Shown here piece by piece: positions 27,695 to 34,406 of a DNA stretch of 34,406 nt; position 1 is the stretch's first letter, and each line of letters starts with the position of its first letter. The position numbers were made by a program, and so were the translations under genes. The notes under the pieces were generated by a model. It was not told the origin of the DNA and ran no database searches. It saw only the letters and a list, made by a program, of their open reading frames with translations. The stretch lies in contig JBFWPF010000022.1 in NCBI GenBank assembly GCA_050250135.1, positions 1 through 34,406 on the forward strand. The letters are read 5' to 3'. This stretch comes from JBFWPF01 sp050250135 (GTDB lineage Bacteria; Chlamydiota; Chlamydiia; Chlamydiales; JAFEGQ01).

Positions 27695-29106
27695 TACCTC
27701 TCAAGCCTCCCCTCTAATTCAACCGCTGCGAAACGGAGGAGTGTATCATGTCTTGCCCGTTTTTGCACCCCCAATTCGGGTGAGGAAAATTTTTCCTTTG
27801 GGGGAGCGGGCTCCTTTTGCTGGAGCTCTGCAACGCCTGATTGTGACCTATTGTCCCGAGGGGGCGGCAGGGGGTGGTCAGATGGTGCACATCGTGACGA
27901 GGCCGGGTTTATAAACCCGGGTGAGGAGGGATGTGCGTCAGATGACCGCCCACTGTCGATGCCCTCGGGACTAGAGGTCGCAATCAGGCGTTCAAGCTTG
28001 CGGGTGATCGCCTCGAGGGGGAGGCGGTGGCGGATCCGGATGGGATGGGCAAGGAGGAGCTCAAAGGTGGCCCGCTGAGAGGGGCTGTGTTTAAGCTGGC
28101 TCTGGTGATGGATCAGATGGTCGAGAAGGGCAAGGAGCTGCTCGCGGGTGTAGAGGCGAGCCGAGTTTTGGTAGCGGGGGAGCTCCTCAGGAGGGAGAGG
28201 GGGCGAGAGGTTTAAGTTGAGGAGAAGGAGGGTTCGGTAGTGGTCGATAAGGGCGCTGCAGGCCGCCTCAAAGTCGCGCCCCTGTGTGTAGAGCTCCTCA
28301 GCGAGCTGGTAGGGGACCTCAAGCTGGTAATCTTTGGCCGCCTCGTCCAGGCGGAAAAAAAGCTCGGAGGGGGGGAGGCCAAGAATTTCGCAGAGAGTCT
28401 CTTCGGTAAGGGTATCGGTTTGGAAGGAGAGGGCCTGGTCGAGGAGCGACTCGGCGTCCCGCATCCCCCCCTCTGCTGTTTTGGCGATGAGGTGAAGGGC
28501 ACCCTCGGTAATGGAGGCGCCTGCTTCATCGGCCTCCTGCTTAAGTTTTTCGGCGATCAGAGGGAGGGGGAGCCGTTTAAGGGCAAAGTGCTGGCACCGG
28601 CTGAGGATAGTAGGGGGGATCCGGTGGGGCTCGGTGGTGGCGAAGAGGAAACGGGTGTTGGGAGGGGGCTCTTCAAGGGTCTTGAGGAGGGCGTTAAAAG
28701 CCTCCTTGGTGAGCATATGGACCTCGTCGATGAGGTAGACCTTAGCCCCCCCAGAGGCGGCAGCGTAACCGACCGATTCGTTGAGCTGCCGGATGTCGTC
28801 GATCCCCCGATTGGAGGCGCCGTCCACCTCAATGACATTGAGGGAGCTGCCCGATGCGATTTCGGTGCAAGAGGAGCAGGTGGAGCAAGGTTCGCCCTTT
28901 GTTTGGCTTTTGCAGTTGAGGGCCATGGCCAGGAGGCGGGCGAGGGTAGTTTTGCCGCAGCCGCGGGGGCCCGAAAAGAGGTAAGCGTGGCCGAGCCGGT
29001 TGTGGGTAAGGGCATTTTTTAGGGTGGTCACGATCGGCTCCTGGCCGAGGACCTGGTCGAACCGTTTGGGGCGCCACTTTCGGGCGAGGGCTTGGTAGTG
29101 GGACAT
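27694..29106 (-). CDS. dnaX: DNA polymerase III gamma/tau subunit, with an in-frame palindromic element
   Basis: The 470-residue clamp-loader ATPase has Walker A GPRGCGKT at 46-53, the zinc cysteines (CKSQTKGEPCSTCSSC), Walker B in VYLIDEVHML, and the TILSRCQHF sensor region. Residues 373-425 are encoded by the PE1 element and match the insert in the ankyrin gene at 4,416. The insertion sits after the conserved collar domain, in the variable tail, so clamp loading should be intact. The tail after the insert is short (about 45 residues). It heads the dnaX-ybaB pair and is divergent from the HD gene. Confidence 0.95.
   Translation of the reverse strand: MSHYQALARKWRPKRFDQVLGQEPIVTTLKNALTHNRLGHAYLFSGPRGCGKTTLARLLAMALNCKSQTKGEPCSTCSSCTEIASGSSLNVIEVDGASNRGIDDIRQLNESVGYAAASGGAKVYLIDEVHMLTKEAFNALLKTLEEPPPNTRFLFATTEPHRIPPTILSRCQHFALKRLPLPLIAEKLKQEADEAGASITEGALHLIAKTAEGGMRDAESLLDQALSFQTDTLTEETLCEILGLPPSELFFRLDEAAKDYQLEVPYQLAEELYTQGRDFEAACSALIDHYRTLLLLNLNLSPPLPPEELPRYQNSARLYTREQLLALLDHLIHHQSQLKHSPSQRATFELLLAHPIRIRHRLPLEAITRKLERLIATSSPEGIDSGRSSDAHPSSPGFINPASSRCAPSDHPLPPPRDNRSQSGVAELQQKEPAPPKEKFSSPELGVQKRARHDTLLRFAAVELEGRLER
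27834..27990 (-). repeat. PE1 copy b: 157 bp palindromic element inside dnaX
   Basis: The terminal inverted repeats are 29 bp with four mismatches, starting CGCCTGATTG. The centre is the 18 bp perfect palindrome CCGGGTTTATAAACCCGG (27,903-27,920). Compared with copy a, paired bases in the central stem changed together (G:C to A:T and T:A to C:G), keeping the hairpin. Length, orientation to the host gene and reading frame are all the same as in copy a. Confidence 0.85.
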
Positions 29107-29136
29107 GGGGTGGAGAATAGGGGCAGCCTCCTAAGT

Positions 29137-29165
29137 TTGCAACGGGCCGGGCGGTTAGCTATAAT
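29137..29165 (+). promoter_or_regulatory. Candidate promoter of the HD phosphodiesterase gene
   Basis: TTGCAA (29,137-29,142), a 17-base spacer and a perfect TATAAT (29,160-29,165), 26 bases before the ATG. Confidence 0.55.
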
Positions 29166-29191
29166 GGGGGAAGGTAAACCATTGTGGGGCA

Positions 29192-31354
29192 ATGACCGAG
29201 TCTTCGGGTTCTGCTGGCGTCGTCCAGCCCAACGGGGAGCAGGGATTCTTCGACAAAAGCCGGGTCGTCCGGTTTTTAGTGGGTCTCCTCTTCTTTTTGT
29301 CCCTCCTCCTCGCCCTCCAATTTAAGCAGACCAAGGTAGAGATGCTCGAGCTGGGCAGCCCCGCCGCGCACTACGTGGTGGCCGAGCGGGGCTTTGCTTT
29401 TCCCGATGAGGAGGCGACGGCGGCGGCGCGCGAGGAGGCGGTCGTTGGAGTGGGGACGATCTGGCGGATTCCTCAAGGGGAGCTATTGGCGGCCTTTGGC
29501 CATTTTGAAGGGGAGCTAGGGGAGGGGGAGTGGCAAAAGGCCCTTTCCGAGGTTTCGGAAGATGCGCTGCAGACGGGGGGCAATAGGGTCGTTGAGCGGC
29601 TGAGTAAGGTTCGCATGACCGATGGGGCGACGCTCAAAAAGATGGAAGAGGCGGGGCTGCGCTCCCCCCTCACCTTTGTCCTTGCTCCGGGCGAGACACC
29701 CGATGCGCTCCCCGATGAGGTCTGGTCAAAGGTCAAGCAGCGGGCTTTGGCGGGGAGCGATCTGACGAGCAAGGAGCGGACCTGGATTCTGACCCAGTTT
29801 AGGCAGGAGCGGTGGACCCTAGAGGCCGACCCGGAGATGGCGGCTTTATTGGATGAGCGGCTCCGGGAAGGGGTGGGGCCGGTCACGACCCGGGTGAGTG
29901 CGGGGAGTCGGGTAATTGAAAAGGGAGAGGTTGCGACGACGAGGCACCTAGCGATGATCGCCGCTCTCAATCAGGCGCGGGCAAAAAGCAGCGGCCGGTG
30001 GGAGGTGATGACTTGGCTCGGAAGTGCCCTGCTGGCCGCCCTCTTTTGGCTCGGAGCGGCCGCCTACCTGAGGGCCTGCCACCGGGAGGTCTACCGCTCG
30101 AATAAGCGGCTCTTTCTCCTCACCCTTGTGGCTCTCCTCACCCTTGTGATTGGGAAGGGGACCGAGCTCCTCTTTGTGAAGAGTGGTGTGGCGCTCACTC
30201 AGGTCCCCTTTCCCCTCTTTGTCCCCTTTGCAGCGATCCTGGTCGGGAGCCTCCTGAACGCTCGGGTTGGCGCCTTTATGGTCGTTTTCCTCTCGATCAT
30301 CCTTACCCTATGCCTCACCGTCGACCCCACTCCATTTCTGGTGGTGAACATTTTGGCTGGGGTCGTGGTGGTGCTCAGCACCCGCTCCCTCCGAAAGCGG
30401 AAAGAGGTCTTTGTGGTCTGCGGCAAGACCTACATCGGGGTCTTCCTAATCGTTTTGGCCTTCCACCTCTATCAGAACAACCTTTGGGACATCTCGACCC
30501 TTTGGGACCTCCTCTCGACCTTCCTCTTTATGCTGGTGACGGCGGTCCTGGTGGTTGGCCTCCTCCCCCTCTTTGAAGCGGCCTTCCGGATGGTGACCGA
30601 GATCACCCTAATGGAATACATGGACCCGACCCACCCCCTCCTGCGCCGCCTCTCGGTCGAAGCGCCGGGAACCTATCAACACTCGATTGTGGTGGGGAAT
30701 TTAGCTGAGGCAGCGGCGATTGCGATTGGGGCCAACGGCCTCTTCTGCCGAGCGGCTACCCTCTACCACGACATCGGCAAGCTGGCCGCCCCTCAGTACT
30801 TTACCGAAAACCAGCAGGGGGGGATGAATATCCACAGCCTGCTAACGCCGCAAGAGTCGGCTCAGGTGATCATGAACCATGTCCCAGAGGGGGTGGTCCT
30901 TGCGCGCAAGTACTCCCTCCCCGAGTCCTTTATCCAGATCATCAAGGAGCACCACGGCGACACGCTCGTCTACTACTTCTACCACAAGCAGGTCGACCTG
31001 TTGGGCGGCGATGCCGGGCTGGTAGATGAGGCCGATTTCCGTTATGCGGGCCCCAAACCGCGGAGCAAGGAATCGGGGATCATCATGATGGCCGACACAG
31101 TCGAAGCGGCCTCCCGCTCCCTTGAGGAGGCGACCGAGCAGAATGTAAAAGCGCTCGTCTACCGCCTCGTTCAGGAGAAGATCGACGACGGGCAGTTCGA
31201 GCGGAGCCTGCTGACCTATGAGGAGGTCGAGCGGGTGAAGCGGTCGCTGATCAAGTCGGTGATGGCAGCGGCCCACACCCGGATCAAGTACCCGACGAAG
31301 ACGCCGCCCGCAGGGGGCGCGGACGACCCCGCTTGGCCCGAGGAAGAGGAGTGA
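29192..31354 (+). CDS. 7TM-HD phosphodiesterase, PgpH type
   Basis: The 720-residue protein has one N-terminal membrane segment (about 26-43), an extracytoplasmic domain (about 50-270), seven membrane segments (about 275-465) and a C-terminal HD domain. That domain includes TYQHSIVVGNLAEAAA, LYHDIGKL (His526, Asp527), MNHVPEG, KEHHGDT and IIMMADTVEAASR. This is the PgpH architecture, which degrades cyclic di-AMP in Gram-positives; Chlamydia is known to make c-di-AMP, so the same substrate is likely. The stop overlaps the GTG of the next gene. Confidence 0.9.
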   Translation: MTESSGSAGVVQPNGEQGFFDKSRVVRFLVGLLFFLSLLLALQFKQTKVEMLELGSPAAHYVVAERGFAFPDEEATAAAREEAVVGVGTIWRIPQGELLAAFGHFEGELGEGEWQKALSEVSEDALQTGGNRVVERLSKVRMTDGATLKKMEEAGLRSPLTFVLAPGETPDALPDEVWSKVKQRALAGSDLTSKERTWILTQFRQERWTLEADPEMAALLDERLREGVGPVTTRVSAGSRVIEKGEVATTRHLAMIAALNQARAKSSGRWEVMTWLGSALLAALFWLGAAAYLRACHREVYRSNKRLFLLTLVALLTLVIGKGTELLFVKSGVALTQVPFPLFVPFAAILVGSLLNARVGAFMVVFLSIILTLCLTVDPTPFLVVNILAGVVVVLSTRSLRKRKEVFVVCGKTYIGVFLIVLAFHLYQNNLWDISTLWDLLSTFLFMLVTAVLVVGLLPLFEAAFRMVTEITLMEYMDPTHPLLRRLSVEAPGTYQHSIVVGNLAEAAAIAIGANGLFCRAATLYHDIGKLAAPQYFTENQQGGMNIHSLLTPQESAQVIMNHVPEGVVLARKYSLPESFIQIIKEHHGDTLVYYFYHKQVDLLGGDAGLVDEADFRYAGPKPRSKESGIIMMADTVEAASRSLEEATEQNVKALVYRLVQEKIDDGQFERSLLTYEEVERVKRSLIKSVMAAAHTRIKYPTKTPPAGGADDPAWPEEEE

Positions 31355-32073
31355 GAGTTGTCGTTACGGGGGCTAGCTCGGGGCTAGGGCGGGCCTTTGC
31401 AGAGAGTGTGCGGGCAAAATATCCCGACGCCGAGCTCTGGGTCGTCGGACGAAATGAGGCAGGGCTGCCCGAAGGGGAGAAGCTCCTCCTCGATCTCTCG
31501 ACTGAAGCGGGGAGGGTCCGCTTAGAGGAGCGCCTTAAGGCACAGCCCCCCGATCTCCTCGTCAACTGCGCCGGCCTTGCCTACTACGGCTCTGCCCTGA
31601 CCCACACGCTGGAGGAGGAGGCCGAAATGGTCGCGGTGAATGTGCTCGCCCTCCAGCAGCTGACCCTTGCAGCGGCGAGCGTCATGAAGGGGGGCACGAT
31701 ACTCAATGTCTCCTCCGCCGCCGGTTTTCTCCCCTTTCCTGGGAATGCGACCTACTCGGCGACCAAAGCCTTCGTCACCAACTTCTCAGAGGGGCTCGAC
31801 CTCGAACTAGAGGGGATCCGGGTCCTCGCCTTTTGTCCGGGGCAGATTGCCACCCCCTTTTCGAAGCGGGCCAGTAAAGGGAGGGCGCTGAGCATCACGA
31901 GGCGGTCGGTGATGCCGATCGAAAAGACGGTAGAGGCGATGTGGCAGCAGATCGAGAGGGGGAAGCGGGTGGTCGTCTACGACTGGCGCTACTGGCTAGG
32001 GGTCAAGTTCCTGTGGCTTGTGCCGAGAGGATGGCTCGGGCGGTACCTTCAGGCCAAGGTCACATCGGGTTGA
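31351..32073 (+). CDS. Short-chain dehydrogenase/reductase (SDR)
   Basis: The 240-residue enzyme has the cofactor motif TGASSGLGRAF near the N-terminus, VNCAGLAYYG, the catalytic Ser region ILNVSSAAGF, and the active-site YSATK. It is a classical NAD(P)-dependent SDR; the substrate is unknown. The GTG at 31,351 was chosen because GAGGAAGAGGA lies just upstream and it overlaps the previous stop (GTGA); a longer TTG start is possible but unneeded. The 3' end overlaps the next gene tail to tail. Confidence 0.88.
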   Translation: MRVVVTGASSGLGRAFAESVRAKYPDAELWVVGRNEAGLPEGEKLLLDLSTEAGRVRLEERLKAQPPDLLVNCAGLAYYGSALTHTLEEEAEMVAVNVLALQQLTLAAASVMKGGTILNVSSAAGFLPFPGNATYSATKAFVTNFSEGLDLELEGIRVLAFCPGQIATPFSKRASKGRALSITRRSVMPIEKTVEAMWQQIERGKRVVVYDWRYWLGVKFLWLVPRGWLGRYLQAKVTSG

Positions 32074-32855
32074 GGGGGGGGTGCAAAGAGGCAGACCGCA
32101 TTCCCATCCTTGTGGCCTAGCCTTGACCACTCCCGCTGGATCATGTGGGCGTAAGCGGTGTGGAGATTGGTGAGAAAGCGGGCACGCTCTGTATCGAGTT
32201 GACCGAGTCGCCTCCCAAATTCCCCTTTAGAGGGGGCCCCGAGCACACTGGTCTGCTCTTCCGCTAGCTCGCCGCCCACAATCGCAACAAATAGTTTAGC
32301 TGTCCCATATTCCTCCGGCGACATCCGACCGTAGTAGGCCCGCTGCTTCAGCACGTGGGGGTCATCCCTAAAGGTGGTATAGTCAAACCAGAGGAGCTGG
32401 TGCCAGACATACCAATCGGGTTCGGTGTAATGGGCGTCGCCGCTCTCGTACCATTTTAGTTTGGAATAGGGATCGTCGTAACGCTTCCCATACTCAAGCA
32501 GGGACAATGAGCCTCCAAGAGTGAAAACAAGAGAGGCGAACGCTCCAAGGCCAGCCCCGATTTGGATCTGCTTATGCGTTGTGCACCAGCGCCGAAATAA
32601 AGGGTGGGCCAGGTCGGGACGGAGGGCTGACTTCAGGCAAACAAGCATCGGATATAGCCCCCCAAAGGTGATCAAAAAACCCCCTGCAGCACAGCCGTAG
32701 TAGGCAGCGCTCCACTTCCACGCCCCAGGTTTATCGGTGGCCTCCTGAAAGGCCTCAGCAAAGATCTTGGAGTATTGAGCCCATTTTTCCTCTCGCAGGT
32801 TGTCAGCGATGGGCTGGAAACAAGGGTAGTCGGCAAGAATATCTGAAGCTTGCAT
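32049..32855 (-). CDS. Hypothetical membrane-hairpin protein (Inc-like)
   Basis: The 268-residue protein has two hydrophobic segments, about 49-75 and 98-120, separated by a basic loop of about 22 residues. A soluble C-terminal part rich in Trp, Tyr and charged residues follows (PDWYVWHQLLWFDYTTFRDD; LHTAYAHMIQREWSRLGHKD). It lacks the PIWDT motif of the paralog pair. The family is not recognised. A role at the inclusion membrane is possible but rests on the hairpin alone. Confidence 0.72.
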   Translation of the reverse strand: MQASDILADYPCFQPIADNLREEKWAQYSKIFAEAFQEATDKPGAWKWSAAYYGCAAGGFLITFGGLYPMLVCLKSALRPDLAHPLFRRWCTTHKQIQIGAGLGAFASLVFTLGGSLSLLEYGKRYDDPYSKLKWYESGDAHYTEPDWYVWHQLLWFDYTTFRDDPHVLKQRAYYGRMSPEEYGTAKLFVAIVGGELAEEQTSVLGAPSKGEFGRRLGQLDTERARFLTNLHTAYAHMIQREWSRLGHKDGNAVCLFAPPPQPDVTLA

Positions 32856-32881
32856 GGCCAGTAGTGTCGCCTCTATTCCCT

Positions 32882-32910
32882 TTTACATCCAGTCGGCAGT
32901 GTGCTAAACT
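32882..32910 (+). promoter_or_regulatory. Candidate promoter of the DEAD-box gene
   Basis: TTTACA (32,882-32,887), a 17-base spacer and TAAACT (32,905-32,910). The predicted start of transcription (near 32,917) is only about three bases before the ATG at 32,920, and there is no ribosome binding site, so the message may be leaderless. Confidence 0.45.
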
Positions 32911-32919
32911 CCCCCTCCT

Positions 32920-34104
32920 ATGACCACCTTTGCCGACCTCAATCTGGATGAAAAGATTTTAATTGCTCTGGAGCGGATGGGGTATAAGACCCCCTCTCCC
33001 ATTCAGACCCAGGCCATACCCCTGGTGCTGGAGGGGCGGGACCTGATCGCCCTGGCCGAAACGGGGTCGGGGAAAACGGCCGCCTGCGCCATTCCGATCT
33101 GCCACAAGGTCGACCCTGCTCGCCCCGAAGTTCAAGCGCTGATCGTGGTGCCGACCCGGGAGCTTGCCCTCCAGTATGCCGTTGAGACTCAGAAGATTGG
33201 GAAGGAGAAGGGGGTAAGCGCCTTCGCCCTCTACGGGGGGGAGGATATGGGGCTCCAGCAGGCCAAGCTCAAGGCAGGGTGCCAGGTCCTTGTGGCCACT
33301 CCGGGGCGGCTGATCGACCTGATCTACCAACGGCTGATCGACCTTCGGCATGTAGAGACCCTGATTCTGGATGAGGCCGATGAGATGCTGAGCATGGGCT
33401 TCTACGAGGACCTAGAGTTTATCATCCAATGCCTCGTCCACGACCACCAGACCCTCCTCTTCTCGGCGACAATGCCGGCCGAGATCAAGAAGATTGCCCA
33501 GGCCCATATGAAAGAGCCGGCCGAGGTGGCCCTGATTACCGGCCGCTCGGGCCCTGAGAGCCTCGACCATTTCTTTGTCTACTGCCCCGAGGCTCGGGAG
33601 CGGCTTGGGGTCCTAGAGGGGCTCTTTCGGAAGATGGAACCCCGCCAGTCCCTCATTTTTTGCCGCTCGCGCGAGCAGACCGAAGAGGTGGCCAAGGCGC
33701 TGCGCCGCAAGTTCCAGCAGGTCGACTTTTTGCACGGAGGACTTGCCCAGCCGGTCCGGACGGTGATCACGAATAAGTTTCGGCGGGGGCAGATCCGCTA
33801 TCTCGTGGTGACCGATGTGGCGTCGCGTGGCCTCGACTTTTCGGGGGTAACCCATGTCTTCCTCTTCCACCTCTCCCATGAGGTTGACCTCTACACCCAC
33901 CGGGTAGGCCGGGCAGGCCGTTCGGGGCGGACGGGTGTGGCGGTGACTCTAGTGACGCGGAGGGAGGTCGAAACGGTCCCTAAGATTTTAAAGCGGATCG
34001 ATCGCCCTGCCCAGTGGATTGGGAGCCCTCCGCCTGCTGGGGGAGGAGGGGAGGAGCGCCCTCCCCGGCGCGCCCCTCGACGGAGTCAGCGCCGCGGAGC
34101 CTAG
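32920..34104 (+). CDS. DEAD-box ATP-dependent RNA helicase
   Basis: The 394-residue helicase has the Q motif (GYKTPSPIQTQAIPLVLEGR), motif I AETGSGKTAA, Ia PTRELALQ, motif II LDEADEML, motif III FSATMP, and the second-domain motifs DVASRGLDF and HRVGRAGRSGRTG. A basic, Pro/Gly-rich tail (RRAPRRSQRRGA) probably contacts RNA. It unwinds RNA in ribosome assembly or decay; the subfamily cannot be fixed. The TAG stop shares its G with the first base of the IS end that follows. Confidence 0.94.
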   Translation: MTTFADLNLDEKILIALERMGYKTPSPIQTQAIPLVLEGRDLIALAETGSGKTAACAIPICHKVDPARPEVQALIVVPTRELALQYAVETQKIGKEKGVSAFALYGGEDMGLQQAKLKAGCQVLVATPGRLIDLIYQRLIDLRHVETLILDEADEMLSMGFYEDLEFIIQCLVHDHQTLLFSATMPAEIKKIAQAHMKEPAEVALITGRSGPESLDHFFVYCPEARERLGVLEGLFRKMEPRQSLIFCRSREQTEEVAKALRRKFQQVDFLHGGLAQPVRTVITNKFRRGQIRYLVVTDVASRGLDFSGVTHVFLFHLSHEVDLYTHRVGRAGRSGRTGVAVTLVTRREVETVPKILKRIDRPAQWIGSPPPAGGGGEERPPRRAPRRSQRRGA

Positions 34105-34133
34105 GGCGTATAATCAGGGCGTGTAATCAATTA
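34104..34133. repeat. IS end, with a tandem partial copy
   Basis: GGGCGTATAATCA (34,104-34,116) is followed at once by GGGCGTGTAATCAATTA (34,117-34,133). The second copy matches the ends of the PE2 palindrome. TA precedes the first copy, as it does at PE2. Confidence 0.6.
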
Positions 34134-34160
34134 AAATAATAGTTGATACCGGGAATCCTT

Positions 34161-34285
34161 TCAATTCAGCCAGATCAAAGCAGATGCAAGGTAGACTCCA
34201 CCGAGAAAGTTGCGGGCTAATTTCTCATAGCGGGTTGCAATAGCTCGATATTGCTTTAGCTTGGCAAAAAAGTTCTCGATCCAGG
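34161..34285 (-). pseudogene. C-terminal remnant of an IS5-family transposase
   Basis: On the minus strand this encodes WIENFFAKLKQYRAIATRYE, then KLARNFLGG and VYLASALIWLN, then TGA, the typical end of IS5-family DDE transposases. Upstream of the WIE segment the family match ends and a stop follows four codons later, so most of the gene is lost. The remainder, 34,286-34,363, is AT-rich with nothing recognisable. Confidence 0.88.
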
Positions 34286-34363
34286 GCGTCGGACATTAGA
34301 AAAACTCTTTTAAAATAATTTGCTTGGCCTTCATGATTGTGTTCCCCAACAAGGAGGACGCAA

Positions 34364-34406
34364 ATGCCTAAGCTCAAACCAACTTCAAAGCATATTCAAA
34401 TACGCA
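34364..34406 (+). CDS. Start of an unidentified gene (partial)
   Basis: AAGGAGG at 34,351-34,357 precedes an ATG with ideal spacing. The 14 visible codons (MPKLKPTSKHIQIR) run off the right edge. Too short to identify; the strong ribosome binding site is the main support. Confidence 0.5.
   Translation, partial: MPKLKPTSKHIQIR

Noticed and set aside
28240..29022. A 260-codon plus-strand frame
   Set aside because: It is the shadow of dnaX, whose motifs and coupling with ybaB are unambiguous.
1..34406. CRISPR array or prophage
   Set aside because: No regularly spaced short direct repeats were seen, and no phage structural or integrase genes are present.

Overview
The window reads as a GC-rich genome segment from a chlamydia-related bacterium (phylum Chlamydiae, probably an amoeba or protist symbiont). 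Three things point there. First, a backbone in an order I recall from Chlamydia trachomatis (CT342 to CT334): rpsU, dnaJ, a fused E1 alpha/beta dehydrogenase, comEC, a CT338-position gene, ptsH, ptsI, ybaB and dnaX. Second, several proteins carry paired hydrophobic segments like inclusion-membrane (Inc) proteins. Third, there are eukaryote-like ubiquitin-pathway genes. The synteny is from memory and no database was searched.

Left part (about 1 to 5,180): a cluster of related ankyrin-repeat genes. The central one is an apparent ubiquitin-specific protease (USP, peptidase family C19) with a complete Cys box, His box and Asp, placed between two ankyrin-like regions. It is flanked by intact, truncated and element-invaded ankyrin genes. 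Then come rpsU, dnaJ and the fused E1 gene (5,244 to 8,643).

An accessory stretch of about 12 kb follows, between the E1 gene and comEC. It holds an Inc-like protein, a putative 1.7 kb mobile unit bounded by inverted repeats (9,493 to 11,197) with a TraB/ChaN-like gene and a truncated copy of the walJ 3' end, walJ itself, a second metallo-beta-lactamase-fold gene, an F-box/ankyrin protein with a C-terminal hydrophobic hairpin, ftsK, uppP, tRNA-His, a helical Gly/Ala/Gln-rich protein that may be secreted, a type II NADH dehydrogenase and a small hypothetical gene.

From 20,608 a tight operon encodes ComEC, an SMI1/KNR4-like protein, HPr kinase, HPr and enzyme I. These last three form the phosphotransfer chain of a regulatory PTS. 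Two paralogous membrane-hairpin proteins, ybaB and dnaX lie on the opposite strand. The right end has a 7TM-HD phosphodiesterase (PgpH type, probably acting on c-di-AMP), a short-chain dehydrogenase, another hairpin protein, a DEAD-box helicase and the remnant of an IS5-family element that abuts the helicase stop codon.

Two palindromic repeat families stand out. PE1 (157 bp) lies inside the coding regions of dnaX and an ankyrin gene, in the same orientation and reading frame, with compensatory changes in its central hairpin. This resembles Rickettsia palindromic elements in behaviour. PE2 (167 bp) shares its ends with the IS5-family remnant and looks like its non-autonomous derivative. The two strongest biological themes are host-ubiquitin manipulation (USP plus F-box) and protein-coding palindromic elements.
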